DNA of 64,000 bases from Ferrithrix thermotolerans DSM 19514 (GTDB lineage: Bacteria > Actinomycetota > Acidimicrobiia > Acidimicrobiales > CAIXPF01), in NCBI GenBank assembly GCA_945906305.1, contig CAMDQT010000008.1, positions 1-64,000 on the forward strand, read 5' to 3'. Below, one piece after another: positions 35,935 to 44,960 of the stretch (position 1 is the stretch's first letter; each line of letters starts with the position of its first letter). Position numbers and translations under genes: made by a program. The notes beneath the pieces were generated by a model, which was not told the DNA's origin, made no database searches, and saw only the letters and a list, made by a program, of their open reading frames with translations.

Positions 35935-36905
35935 GCAGCCATAACGAACATTCTCCGGACCAGTCGATGGCGACGAGTGCCACCAAGACGCGGGTCGCGA
36001 TCTGTGCCCTCACCTACCGGCGGCCACAGGGCTTGGCGCGCTTGCTCAACGCCCTGGCTGAGCTCGAGGTGCGGCCCGAGGTCGCTCTGCGCGTGGTGAT
36101 AGTCGACAACGATGCCGACGCTTCGGGTGCCACAACTGTCGATGACGCACGAGAACGACTGGCCGTGCCGCTGACCTATGTTGTCGAGCCGGCGCGATCG
36201 ATTTCTATCGCCCGCAACCGTGCGGTGCGCGAGTCCGTCGACTCCGATTTCATTGCCTTTATCGACGACGACGAGTGGCCGGAGTCGGATTGGCTCAAGG
36301 AGTTACTCGAAAGCCAGGCACTGACCGGAGCCGACATTGTGGCTGGCGGTGTGCTCCCATCTTTCGAGATTGAGCCCGATGCTTGGGTGCGCAAGGGCGG
36401 ATTCTTCGACCGGCGCCGGCACCCGCACAACGAGTCCATCCGCTACGCCACGACGAGCAATGTGCTGATCCGTCGAGTCTGTCTCGACCTTGTGGATGGT
36501 CCGTTCGATGAAGCCTTCGGTCTGTCCGGTGGGGGGGACACCCACCTCTTTGCGCAGCTTCGCGAGGCCGGTTGTTCGATCGTGTGGTGCGACCGTGCCC
36601 CGGTACAGGAGCTGATCGCCAAGTCGCGGGTGTCTACCCGCTGGCTCTTGAGGCGAGAATATCGGCGGGGTCAGACGCTCAGCTTGTCGTTGCGGGCAAG
36701 GGGGATGACCCCATGGCTCGTCCTGCGCCGCGTTGGCAACGGTTTGTCCAATATCGGGCTCGGTGCCCTTGGCGCGCTGTTTGGTGTTCGGCGAGGTCGT
36801 GTCGGGGTGCTGATTGGTATACGGCGAGTGAACTTCGGCGTTGGGATGCTCACCGGCCTCGCCGGTGTGCGTCATCTCGAGTATCGGAAGGTCCATGGTG
36901 CCTGA
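35931..36905 (+). CDS. Family 2 glycosyltransferase (paralogue A)
   Basis: This GT-A enzyme of 324 residues has AICALTYRRPQGLARLLNAL, VVIVDNDADASGA and the metal-binding FIAFIDDDEWPESDWLKELL. The acceptor region includes SGGGDTHLFAQLREAG, and HLEYRKVHGA closes the protein. It starts with GTG overlapping the flippase stop, and its own end overlaps the next sulfotransferase start by 11 bases. It is clearly paralogous to the gene at 40713-41651, which also ends in VHG-plus-one and overlaps a sulfotransferase by 11 bases. Confidence 0.9.
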   Translation: MSSHNEHSPDQSMATSATKTRVAICALTYRRPQGLARLLNALAELEVRPEVALRVVIVDNDADASGATTVDDARERLAVPLTYVVEPARSISIARNRAVRESVDSDFIAFIDDDEWPESDWLKELLESQALTGADIVAGGVLPSFEIEPDAWVRKGGFFDRRRHPHNESIRYATTSNVLIRRVCLDLVDGPFDEAFGLSGGGDTHLFAQLREAGCSIVWCDRAPVQELIAKSRVSTRWLLRREYRRGQTLSLSLRARGMTPWLVLRRVGNGLSNIGLGALGALFGVRRGRVGVLIGIRRVNFGVGMLTGLAGVRHLEYRKVHGA

Positions 36906-37893
36906 TCGTTTGACCAGACCTGATTCGAACTACGTACAACTCGCCGCGAAGGCCCTTGTCCGTGAGGCCATCTGGTGGGCTACGTGCCGACATCGGCAGG
37001 GTGCCCAGCGTAATATCTGCCTGTTCGCCACCCGACGTGGGGGTAGCACCTGGGCGATGGAGATCATCGCCGCCAACCGTGGCCTTCGAGCGCTGAACCA
37101 GCCGCTGGAGACTCTCAGCCGCAATCTCACCTACGCTCAGGCGTTCGAGATCCCACGCTTTCCCCAGGGCCAGATCACCTCGCTTGGGGAGCCTGAAGCG
37201 GTCGCATTGGGACATTACGTGGCTCGAATGTTCTCCGGCGAACTCGTTGTCAACGCTCCGATCCGCTTCTGGCAGAGTGATTTCGATCGGGTATCGGACC
37301 GTATCGTGCTCAAGATCACCGACGCCAAGGCGGTTATTGGCTGGTTCGACGAGAACGTGGACGCAGACATTCTTTACCTGACCCGCCACCCGGTGGCTCA
37401 GTCGCTGTCCTGCATCCGTAATGGATGGACCTTGACCAGCCGTTCCTACCTGGCCGACCCGAGGTTCTGCGCCACCTACCTGGGAGCAGCGGAAGGGCGT
37501 TGCCACGAGGTCGTGGCACATGGTTCCGTCCTCGAACAATGGGTACTCAACTGGGCGCTGGAGAACGTGGCTCCGTTGTCCCTGTTGCCGGATCGTCCGC
37601 AGTGGCTCCATTTGCGCTACGAGGACGCCGTGCTTCACGCCGAACGTGAGCTCCTGCGGCTGGCACAGCGACTTGGTTTGAGGGACATGGAGCGCATGGA
37701 GCAGGTTCTACGACGTCCCTCAGGATCGTCGCGCCGGTCCCTCGGTGGCACGCGTGCCGCGATCAAGAAGGGCGACCGGTCGGGCGCGCTCGACGGTTGG
37801 AGGCACAAGGTCACCGCAGAGGACCTGCAAAGGACAGCCTCGGTGTTGGAGTTGGTCGGCATCGACCCCAAGGCTGTCGTCGAAAAATGGTGA
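36895..37893 (+). CDS. Sulfotransferase family protein
   Basis: The 332-residue product carries NICLFATRRGGSTWAMEIIA, a PAPS-binding loop near residue 40. ILYLTRHPVAQSLSCIRNGW matches the 3'-phosphate-binding strand, and WLHLRYEDAVLHAERELL is the usual RYED segment of sulfotransferases. The open frame reaches back to 36841, but the ATG at 36895 avoids a long overlap and leaves an 11-base one with the preceding GT2 gene. It probably sulfates the sugar added by that neighbour, which is inference from coupling. Its acceptor is unknown. Confidence 0.82.
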   Translation: MVPDRLTRPDSNYVQLAAKALVREAIWWATCRHRQGAQRNICLFATRRGGSTWAMEIIAANRGLRALNQPLETLSRNLTYAQAFEIPRFPQGQITSLGEPEAVALGHYVARMFSGELVVNAPIRFWQSDFDRVSDRIVLKITDAKAVIGWFDENVDADILYLTRHPVAQSLSCIRNGWTLTSRSYLADPRFCATYLGAAEGRCHEVVAHGSVLEQWVLNWALENVAPLSLLPDRPQWLHLRYEDAVLHAERELLRLAQRLGLRDMERMEQVLRRPSGSSRRSLGGTRAAIKKGDRSGALDGWRHKVTAEDLQRTASVLELVGIDPKAVVEKW

Positions 37894-38053
37894 CATTGGC
37901 AATGCGGTTCTCGGTTCGACACCGCCCAAGGGGGGCCGGATGGCCGATGGGCAACTCCGGTGCCAACCGTGATGCTTGGGGGGTATGGCACGGTACGCAA
38001 TCGATTCCGACGTCCATCCGGCGAGCGATCCCGGCCCAACTACGCTCGCGGTC

Positions 38054-39277
38054 ATGACGGGCGCTGGGCGCCAGTTCCGCTCTATCGCGGTACACGACTA
38101 TTCGGGCCATCCCTTCCAGGCCCAGCTCAGTCGGGAGTTGGCGCGTCGTGGCCATGCAGTGACGCACTACCACTGCCCGTCTTTCTCGACGCCCAAGGGC
38201 AAACTCGAACGCGAGGAGTTCGACCCGCCGACGCTTCGTATCGAGCCGGTCCGGTTGCGCCGGCCCTTCGCCAAGTATTCCGGGGCGCGGCGCTTTGGCC
38301 AGGAGATCGAGTACGGCTTGCGTCTTGGCGCGCGCTTGCGCCGGGAACGTCCAGAGCTGGTGTTGTCGAGCAACACTCCGCTACTCGCGGCGGCGGTCCT
38401 GCAGGCTGTCCTGCTTGCTTCACGTGTTCCAGTGGTCTTTTGGCAACAGGACGTTTACAGCGTGGCGATGGCTAACCATGCGCGCCGACGGCTACCCCGA
38501 CTCGGAGCAGCCTTGGGGTCGGTGTTCATAGGCCTCGAGAAGCTTTTGCTCAAGACCAGTCGACGTGTGGTCACCATCAGCAACGACTTCTCTGCGACGC
38601 TCGACGAGTGGGGCGTGAAAGCTGACCGGGTCGACGTGGTGGAGAACTGGGCACCGATTGATGAGTTGCCCCTGCGCCCGCGCCGCAACGCCTGGTCGCA
38701 CCGTCATGGCCTCGATGACCTCAAGGTTCTGCTGTATTCGGGCACGCTCGGACTCAAGCACGATCCCTCGATGTTGCTGGCCTTGGCTGAGACATTTGAA
38801 AGTCGCGGTGATGTGCGGGTGGTGGTTGCCTCCGAAGGGCGGGGAGCGGATTGGCTGGCCGAACATGGTTCGCACCTGTCCTCGCTGGTTCTGGTCGGCT
38901 TCCAGCCCTATGACGACCTGCCCGACATGATGGCGTCGGCCGAAATACTCGTGGCGCTGCTCGAGCCCGACGCCAGTTGCTTCTCAGTTCCGTCGAAGGT
39001 CCTGACCTATCACTGCGCCGGCCGGGCCATACTGGCGGCGCTGCCGAAGGAAAACCTTGCCGCCCGGATCATCGAGCACGAAGGCTCTGGCATCGTGGTG
39101 TCCTCCGCCGACCACGGGGCGATCGTGACGGCGGGCCGGAAGCTCATCGACGATGTTGAGCTGAGCCGGTTGATGGGGGACCGGGCTCGGGCCTACGCGG
39201 TTGACACCTTCAACATCAGCACCATCGGCGATCGTTTCGAGACGATCATCGAGCAGGTGTGCAACACCGATCGGTAG
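38054..39277 (+). CDS. GT-B glycosyltransferase (family 4, WcaI/WbuB-like)
   Basis: This 407-residue protein starts near FRSIAVHDYSGHPFQAQLSR and has FWQQDVYSVAMANHARRRLP, a segment typical of WcaI-like fucosyl- or N-acetylfucosaminyltransferases. The donor domain shows VLLYSGTLGLKHDPSMLLAL and LLEPDASCFSVPSKVLTYHC, the latter with the phosphate-binding loop. The ATG at 38054 gives a normal start. A 160-base gap precedes it, the largest within this run, so an internal promoter is possible. The sugar specificity cannot be fixed by eye. Confidence 0.87.
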   Translation: MTGAGRQFRSIAVHDYSGHPFQAQLSRELARRGHAVTHYHCPSFSTPKGKLEREEFDPPTLRIEPVRLRRPFAKYSGARRFGQEIEYGLRLGARLRRERPELVLSSNTPLLAAAVLQAVLLASRVPVVFWQQDVYSVAMANHARRRLPRLGAALGSVFIGLEKLLLKTSRRVVTISNDFSATLDEWGVKADRVDVVENWAPIDELPLRPRRNAWSHRHGLDDLKVLLYSGTLGLKHDPSMLLALAETFESRGDVRVVVASEGRGADWLAEHGSHLSSLVLVGFQPYDDLPDMMASAEILVALLEPDASCFSVPSKVLTYHCAGRAILAALPKENLAARIIEHEGSGIVVSSADHGAIVTAGRKLIDDVELSRLMGDRARAYAVDTFNISTIGDRFETIIEQVCNTDR

Positions 39278-39288
39278 GGGACGGCGCA

Positions 39289-40716
39289 GTGAACAGGTCC
39301 TCCATGGTGATGTTCGCGCTGGCCGGCATCGGGCTGTTGTGGCTCTTCGCCTGGTTCGTGCGACTCGAACGTCGGAACCAGCGTCACACGATCTTCGTGA
39401 TTTTCGTAACCGGCTATCTCGCGGAGGCGATTCTGGCCTCCCAATCAGCCCGCGTGGCCGTCGGCATCCTGCGGCCGAAGATCGCCGGACAGGACTTCCG
39501 GCTGCCCGACGTACTGATCGTCCTCGTGCTGGCGGCCCGCTGCTTTGGGACCGCTAGGGGTGGACGCATCATGTCCGGGGTCATGTCGATCTGCGCCTTC
39601 GGGGCATGGTACGCAACGGCGGCCGTGGTCGGGCTACTCAATCAGATGCCGACCGCGGTTGTTCTGTTTCAGGGCAAGGCGATCTTCTACGTCCTTGGAG
39701 CTGTCATTGTCGGCTCAGGTGTTGACACTGCCCGCCTCTCCGAGCACTTGGCGCTACCGGCGGTGGTGCTTGCCTCGGTGTTGGCGGTGGCCGCCATCCT
39801 CGGGTTGCTGCATCGCAGCATCAGCGTGGTGACCCCGGTGCAGCGCTTCGATCACCTAGGCATGGTCAGCAACGACACGGCCTCGGTACTGGTCGTCATC
39901 GGTGCCTTGGTGCTCGTAGCCGAGGCGGTCCGACCACGTCGCAGGCGGGCGTTGGTGGTGGCCGGAATCTGGTTGCTTATGGCCCCGTTGGTCGGGGACC
40001 ACCGGGCGACCTACCTGGTGCTCATGGTCGTGGTCGGCATGATGTTGCTCGCGGTGTTTGGCCGGACGTGGAGCCGTCGATCGAGCGTCAGACCATCCGT
40101 GCTGATGTGCTCCGTGTTAGGCGTCGTGGTGTTCGGCATGGCTGCCGCTAGTCTCACGCCGCTGTCGACGGTGGTGCTCCAACGATTCGACACCGCATTT
40201 GCAGGAGAGGCGACCGCCCGCAGTTCCGAGTCACGAGTTGTCATGGCCGAACGTGCGGTCGAGCACATTTCCGAGCACCCAATTATCGGCTCGGGAGTCG
40301 GCATGCAAGTCCTGCGTACCGGTGAGTACATGGACGAAGATCTCGCGTCGGCACACAACTTTTTGCTCGACATCACCCTGCGGTCCGGTCTAGTCGGCCT
40401 GACCTTGTTCTTGGTGGTGCTGTTCCACGCCCTGCGCATCGGCGTGCAGCGGTGGCGGACCGAGCCCGACCACCGCACCGCGGTGGTCTGTTTGGCCGCG
40501 ACCCTGGGTGTGGCGGGGGTCTTGAGCAAGGCGATGGTCGAACCGGCGTTGGACAAATATCGCCTCAGCATCTTGTTCGGCCTATGTGTCGGCGTCATCT
40601 TCTGCGCTGATCGGCGTCCAACCCAGGTTCCGGTGCCGGGTCTGCCCACTCGTGGGCCTCGGGCCATCGGCCCGATGACGCCGTCGATGGCGGATGTCAT
40701 CACCCCGGCCCGATGA
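39289..40716 (+). CDS. O-antigen ligase/Wzy-type polymerase
   Basis: The 475-residue integral membrane protein has about ten to eleven hydrophobic helices and an extracytoplasmic loop in its second half. AVEHISEHPIIGSGVGMQVL followed by SAHNFLLDITLRSGLVGLTL is the diagnostic Wzy_C (O-antigen ligase) signature, with GSG and HN motifs. It would polymerise or ligate lipid-linked repeat units outside the membrane. I chose GTG 39289 with AGGGG upstream rather than the upstream ATG inside the previous gene. Its stop overlaps the next GT2 start by ATGA. Confidence 0.87.
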   Translation: MNRSSMVMFALAGIGLLWLFAWFVRLERRNQRHTIFVIFVTGYLAEAILASQSARVAVGILRPKIAGQDFRLPDVLIVLVLAARCFGTARGGRIMSGVMSICAFGAWYATAAVVGLLNQMPTAVVLFQGKAIFYVLGAVIVGSGVDTARLSEHLALPAVVLASVLAVAAILGLLHRSISVVTPVQRFDHLGMVSNDTASVLVVIGALVLVAEAVRPRRRRALVVAGIWLLMAPLVGDHRATYLVLMVVVGMMLLAVFGRTWSRRSSVRPSVLMCSVLGVVVFGMAAASLTPLSTVVLQRFDTAFAGEATARSSESRVVMAERAVEHISEHPIIGSGVGMQVLRTGEYMDEDLASAHNFLLDITLRSGLVGLTLFLVVLFHALRIGVQRWRTEPDHRTAVVCLAATLGVAGVLSKAMVEPALDKYRLSILFGLCVGVIFCADRRPTQVPVPGLPTRGPRAIGPMTPSMADVITPAR

Positions 40717-41651
40717 GCGAACGCGAAATGACCGACCTCGTTCTGTGCATCATCACCTTCCGTCGTCCTGAGGGGCTCGCCCGTCTTCTCCAGGCGACCG
40801 GTCGGCTGGTGCTACCACCGGGGGTCCGCTTGTCCCTAGTGATCGTGGACAACGACCCCGACGCTACGGCACGATCCGTCGTTGAGGCCGCGGCCCTCGA
40901 CCATCCGCTTCGTTACGAGATAGAGCCGAGACGCGGTATTTCCTCTGCTCGAAACCGTGCCCTTCGACTGGCGCTGGGGTGTGGACCGCAGTTCATAGCC
41001 TGGATGGATGATGACGAGCATCCGGCGCCGGATTGGCTCTGCAACGTGTTTGAGACCCAGAACCTCACCGGTGCAGATGTGGTCATGGGGCCCGGGGTGC
41101 CCTGTTTCGAGGCGGGGACGCCGCAGTGGATCGAGAAGTCCGGCCTGTTCGATCACGATCGCTTCGAGACCGGTGACACCTTTCCCTACTTCCATACCCG
41201 CACCAGCGGTGTCCTGGTGCGAGCGGCGATGGTTCCGGCCGAGGGATTCGACGAGCGACTCGCACTCACTGGTGGGGAGGACCGGCTGTTCTTCACGCGG
41301 ATTCATCGTTCCGGCGGACGCTTCGTATGGGATGACCGCGCCGTCATGCACGAGGACATTCCGCCCAGCCGGGCCACCTCACGATGGTTGCTTCGTCGCT
41401 GGTACCGAACTGGCGTTACCCGCAGCCTCGTCATGATCTATCTTGATCGACCTGGCGTGCTGCGCCGTGGCCGCCGCTGCCTCGGAGCTCTAGCTATGGT
41501 CGGCCAAGGAGTTGTCCGCACCCTCCTCGGGTTGCACCGCGGCCGAACAGAGGTCCTGCGTCGTTGGCGTCTCGTCATGTTGGGCCTTGGAGCATTCGCT
41601 GGTGCGCTTGGAATTCATTACGAGGAGTATCGGACCGTTCATGGAAGTTGA
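40713..41651 (+). CDS. Family 2 glycosyltransferase (paralogue B)
   Basis: This GT-A product of 312 residues shares with paralogue A the opening CIITFRRPEGLARLLQATG, VIVDNDPDATARSVVE and the metal site FIAWMDDDEHPAPDWLCNVF. LTGGEDRLFFTRIHRSGG and the C-terminal HYEEYRTVHGS correspond as well. It probably transfers a related sugar, or the same one at another position. It begins in the ATGA overlap with the Wzy-type gene. Its stop lies 11 bases inside the next sulfotransferase gene, exactly as in the first pair. Confidence 0.9.
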   Translation: MSEREMTDLVLCIITFRRPEGLARLLQATGRLVLPPGVRLSLVIVDNDPDATARSVVEAAALDHPLRYEIEPRRGISSARNRALRLALGCGPQFIAWMDDDEHPAPDWLCNVFETQNLTGADVVMGPGVPCFEAGTPQWIEKSGLFDHDRFETGDTFPYFHTRTSGVLVRAAMVPAEGFDERLALTGGEDRLFFTRIHRSGGRFVWDDRAVMHEDIPPSRATSRWLLRRWYRTGVTRSLVMIYLDRPGVLRRGRRCLGALAMVGQGVVRTLLGLHRGRTEVLRRWRLVMLGLGAFAGALGIHYEEYRTVHGS

Positions 41652-42597
41652 AGCTGGACAAGTCACGGCCTCAACGGTCCAGGTCGATCGGCCCGACGTC
41701 ATATTCATCCTGGGCATGTTGCCGCGCACGGGCACCAATCACCTCGCCGACCTCTTTGAACTTCATCAGGACGTGGCGGTGCTCAAGCCGGTTTTCGAGG
41801 ACCACCTGGTCCGGTTCAGTCCGCTCCTCACTGCCTACGTCGAAGAGGTGAGCAGGCACTGGTCATCGGAGTGGGAAGTACCGCTCGATGAGCCGGCAAA
41901 TTTGTTGGCGGAGATCGGTGGCGGTGTGGTGCGCTGGATCCGTGCACCGTTTCCGGGCAAGACGGTGGTGACGAAAATGCCCCGGGTCGAGAACGTTGGG
42001 CGGTTTTTCGACCTGTTCCCGAACTGTGGTTTGGTCATCTTGACCCGCGATGGTCGCAGCGTCGTCGAGTCAGGTGTCCGTAGCTTCAATTGGCCCTACG
42101 AGTTCGCTTTCCGCATGTGGAACAACGCCGCCGAGGAGGTGCTGCGCTTCCGTGAGGCCCATGAGGATCACCCGCGTCTCGTAATCTTGCGCTACGAGGA
42201 CCTTATCGATGACGAGGGCTCCGTCATGGCCCGCTTGTTCGCCGCGTTCGGCCTGGACCCCGAAGGATTCAGCCGCGCCGCGTTGGAGGAGCTTCCAGTG
42301 CGGGGTTCGTCGCTGCTCGCCGACAGTGGGGCGTTGCACTGGCAGCCGGTGGCGCGGCCCGAGGGCTTCGATCCCCGCCAACGCTGGGAGAGTTGGGATC
42401 GGCATCTGCATCGGCGTTTCAATGCCATCGCCGGTGCGGCCCAGCAGGATCTGGGCTATTCGGTCGAGTCCACCCCGGGCTCGGACTCCGTGCTTGAACG
42501 GGCGGTGTCGCTACGGGGAGCTGCATCGGCACGGTGGCGGGAGTTCAAGTCGAGCTTGCGGCGAATGCGCCGGGTGGTCGTGGGGACATGGTGGTGA
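41641..42597 (+). CDS. Sulfotransferase family protein
   Basis: The 318-residue product has VIFILGMLPRTGTNHLADLF as its PAPS loop (residues about 20-39), with GTN in place of the commoner GTT/GST. CGLVILTRDGRSVVESGVRS is the 3'-phosphate strand and LVILRYEDLIDDEGSVMARL the RYED motif. EGFDPRQRWESWDRHLHRRF near the end is the usual terminal helix region. The ATG at 41641 overlaps the preceding GT2 by 11 bases. An open frame to 41512 is out of keeping with this organisation. It likely acts on the same glycan. Confidence 0.85.
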   Translation: MEVEAGQVTASTVQVDRPDVIFILGMLPRTGTNHLADLFELHQDVAVLKPVFEDHLVRFSPLLTAYVEEVSRHWSSEWEVPLDEPANLLAEIGGGVVRWIRAPFPGKTVVTKMPRVENVGRFFDLFPNCGLVILTRDGRSVVESGVRSFNWPYEFAFRMWNNAAEEVLRFREAHEDHPRLVILRYEDLIDDEGSVMARLFAAFGLDPEGFSRAALEELPVRGSSLLADSGALHWQPVARPEGFDPRQRWESWDRHLHRRFNAIAGAAQQDLGYSVESTPGSDSVLERAVSLRGAASARWREFKSSLRRMRRVVVGTWW

Positions 42598-42618
42598 CGG
42601 CATGGGCGATGTTGCTCG

Positions 42619-42646
42619 TTGACAATGACGCGGTGCTCGGTACGTT
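42619..42646 (+). promoter_or_regulatory. Candidate sigma-70-type promoter for the next GT2 gene
   Basis: A consensus TTGACA (42619-42624) is separated by 16 bases from TACGTT (42641-42646). The GT2 start at 42686 lies 40 bases further on, with GGAGG between. This suggests a new transcript starts within the locus. Confidence 0.5.
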
Positions 42647-42685
42647 GGCGGTGGGTAACACGGTGCACCCACGGAGGAACTAGTG

Positions 42686-43582
42686 ATGGCCGCAGCACGG
42701 GTGTCGATAGGCTTGCCGGTGTTCAATGGTGAGAAGTTGGTGGCGGAAGCGCTTGACAGCTTGCTCGCGCAAACATTCGAGGATTTCGAGGTCGTGGTGG
42801 CCGACAACGCGTCGACCGACCGGACCCTCGACATCGCCCGCCAGTTCGCGGCGCAAGATCCTCGGGTCAGCGTACTGACCAGCGACCGCAACCGCGGTGC
42901 CGCCTGGAACTACAACCGGGTCTTCGCTGCCTGCCACGGCGAATACTTCCGCTGGCAGGCCCATGACGATCTCGTGCTGCCGACGATGACCGAACGCTGT
43001 GTGGAGGCGCTCGACGCCGATGCTGGTGCGGTTCTCGCCCATCCCTACACCAGGTTCATCGATCCGGCCGGACAGTTCGTGCGCAACTACCCCAGCGATC
43101 TCGGCGCCACTGCTGACTCGGCCGCGGACCGTTTCCGCTCGACGGTAAAGCGGGTGACCTACTGCCATCCGGTGTTCGGGTTGATGCGACGCGAGGCGCT
43201 GCAACGCACGGCCCGAATTGCCCCCTTCGTCGGCTCCGACATGACGTTGCTGTACGAGTTGAGTCTCCTCGGCCGATTCAGTGTGGTGCCGGAGTATCTG
43301 TTCGTCTCGCGCCCGGCCAACTCGCTACGGGCCAATCCGACCAAGAAATCCCTCACCGCATGGTTCGACCCTGACCATCATCGGCGTCCGCCCGTACCGG
43401 TCGACCACGCCTGGGCCATGGCCGTCGCGATCAAGCGGGCCCCGCTCGGTCTGGGCGAGTCGGCGAGATGTGCCGCGATGTTGGCCACGCAATGGCCTCC
43501 GGCGTTTGCGCGTCGGAGGCGCCGGACCCGGCGTCGAGAGCGGCTTGCCGCAGGACCGGCGGCCCCCAATCGGGCAGTCTGA
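42686..43582 (+). CDS. Family 2 glycosyltransferase
   Basis: The 298-residue GT-A enzyme opens with VSIGLPVFNGEKLVAEALDS and has VVVADNASTDRTLDIARQFA. Its donor site FRWQAHDDLVLPTMTERCVE has HDD in place of the DDD/DDDE of the other GT2 proteins, so it belongs to a different GT2 subgroup. The C-terminus is very basic (RRRRRTRRRERLA), suggesting contact with the membrane surface. GGAGG lies about seven bases before the chosen ATG. A GTG directly in front is an equal alternative. It is followed by a GT4 gene whose start overlaps its stop (TGATG). Confidence 0.88.
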   Translation: MAAARVSIGLPVFNGEKLVAEALDSLLAQTFEDFEVVVADNASTDRTLDIARQFAAQDPRVSVLTSDRNRGAAWNYNRVFAACHGEYFRWQAHDDLVLPTMTERCVEALDADAGAVLAHPYTRFIDPAGQFVRNYPSDLGATADSAADRFRSTVKRVTYCHPVFGLMRREALQRTARIAPFVGSDMTLLYELSLLGRFSVVPEYLFVSRPANSLRANPTKKSLTAWFDPDHHRRPPVPVDHAWAMAVAIKRAPLGLGESARCAAMLATQWPPAFARRRRRTRRRERLAAGPAAPNRAV

Positions 43583-44778
43583 TGGCTCCTCGGCGATGTT
43601 TGTGGCTTACGGCTGAACTCCCCGAGCGACCGCGCAACGGTGGCCATGTCTACTCTCGCGGCCTGCGAGAAGCCTTGGGTGCCGCGGGGGTGATGGTCGA
43701 GGTGGTGGGCTTGGGACCGCCGGAAGGGAACGAAAGTAACCCGGTAAACCGACGGCCCGTACCAGGTGGTATGCGACCGTGGTGGGGCAGCGTTGTGTCG
43801 CGGTTGCCCAACCTGTGTTACATGCCGGCGAGCTCAGCCTTTCGCCAGGCGATCGACACGGTTCGGCGGGAAGGCGGCTGGGACATTGTTGTCGTGGACC
43901 ATCTGCAGATGGCTTGGGTGCTCAAGTGCTGGCCGGGACTTGGGTTGCGCCAAGGCGGTACGCCGTTGGTGTTCGTCACGCAGAACCACGAGCAGAGCGT
44001 GCGACTAGCGGTGGCGGCGGGCGAGGCGCGCCTGTCGCCCAAGGGACTCGTGTTGCGCGCCGATGCCCGCAAGGCCGTCGCGCTGGAACGCCGGATGGTG
44101 GCCTCGGCCGATCTGGTGACGACCATCACCGACGCCGATGCGGCGGCATTTGCGGAGAGTTCACCCGACACCGCAATGTTCGTCGCTCCACCGGGCTACG
44201 CCGACCCGCATGTACGCCCGATCCGCTCCGCCGAGCGTGCCCGTCGGGTGGTGATCGTGGGCAGTTTCGACTGGCATGTGAAGGCATCCAACTTCTGCCA
44301 GTTCGTTCGTGCCGCCGATCCGGTTTTTGCTGCCGCCGGGGTGCGACTGACGGTGGTAGGCCGCGTGCCCGACAGCGTGATCGCGGCGCTCGGACCGCTG
44401 CATGGAACCGAATTGTTGGGTTGGGTCGATGACCTTGGCCCGGTGCTCGGAGACTGTCGTGTTGCCGTGGTCGCGGAACCTGGCGGCGGTGGCTTCAAAA
44501 TGAAGGCGCTCGATTATCTGTTCCACCACGTGCCACTGGCGGTCACGCGCGGCAGCGTCGAGGGCATTGACCTGGCCGGGGGACGAGCCCTCGTGCAAGC
44601 CGACGACGTCGAATCGCTAGCCCGGATGATCGTTGCCCGCATCGACGATGTCGATGCGCTCGATGAAACCGCGGCGCGGGCCTACCGATGGGCGTCAACG
44701 CGCTTCCACTGGGCGAACACGGGCCTTGTCCTTGCCCAGGCACTCGAGCGTTGCTGTCCCCATGGGGTGAAAACCTGA
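43582..44778 (+). CDS. GT-B glycosyltransferase (family 4-like)
   Basis: This protein of 398 residues begins MAPRRCLWLTAELPERPRNG, a typical glycosyltransferase glycine-rich acceptor loop. DIVVVDHLQMAWVLKCWPGL and FVTQNHEQSVRLAVAAGEAR follow. The donor domain shows RRVVIVGSFDWHVKASNFCQ and VAVVAEPGGGGFKMKALDYL, where the usual acidic EX7E pair is modified. It overlaps the stop of the preceding GT2 gene by one base, which suggests coupling, and ends the glycosyltransferase run. A 182-base gap with a promoter/operator signal separates it from the GH26 genes. Confidence 0.82.
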   Translation: MAPRRCLWLTAELPERPRNGGHVYSRGLREALGAAGVMVEVVGLGPPEGNESNPVNRRPVPGGMRPWWGSVVSRLPNLCYMPASSAFRQAIDTVRREGGWDIVVVDHLQMAWVLKCWPGLGLRQGGTPLVFVTQNHEQSVRLAVAAGEARLSPKGLVLRADARKAVALERRMVASADLVTTITDADAAAFAESSPDTAMFVAPPGYADPHVRPIRSAERARRVVIVGSFDWHVKASNFCQFVRAADPVFAAAGVRLTVVGRVPDSVIAALGPLHGTELLGWVDDLGPVLGDCRVAVVAEPGGGGFKMKALDYLFHHVPLAVTRGSVEGIDLAGGRALVQADDVESLARMIVARIDDVDALDETAARAYRWASTRFHWANTGLVLAQALERCCPHGVKT

Positions 44779-44839
44779 CCGCCTCAACCACGTTGGTGTC
44801 GGCGCTCTCCCCAGATCAGGGGGAATACGGGCCGGCGGG

Positions 44840-44881
44840 TTGAGAGAAGAGAGACCGTCGGTACCGTGACAGTAACGGTAC
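44840..44881 (+). promoter_or_regulatory. Candidate promoter with dyad operator before the GH26 genes
   Basis: TTGAGA (44840-44845) and TACCGT (44862-44867) are 16 bases apart. The -10 lies within a perfect inverted repeat, GTACCGT (44861-44867) and ACGGTAC (44875-44881), separated by seven bases. A repressor bound there would block the promoter. The GH26-like gene starts 80 bases downstream. Confidence 0.45.
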
Positions 44882-44960
44882 GAACATCCTGGCTTGGAGG
44901 GGTGTTCGCGTGGTTCTCATCCTGAGGTTGAGGCCACCGCGCGTATGAAGGCGGATTGCA

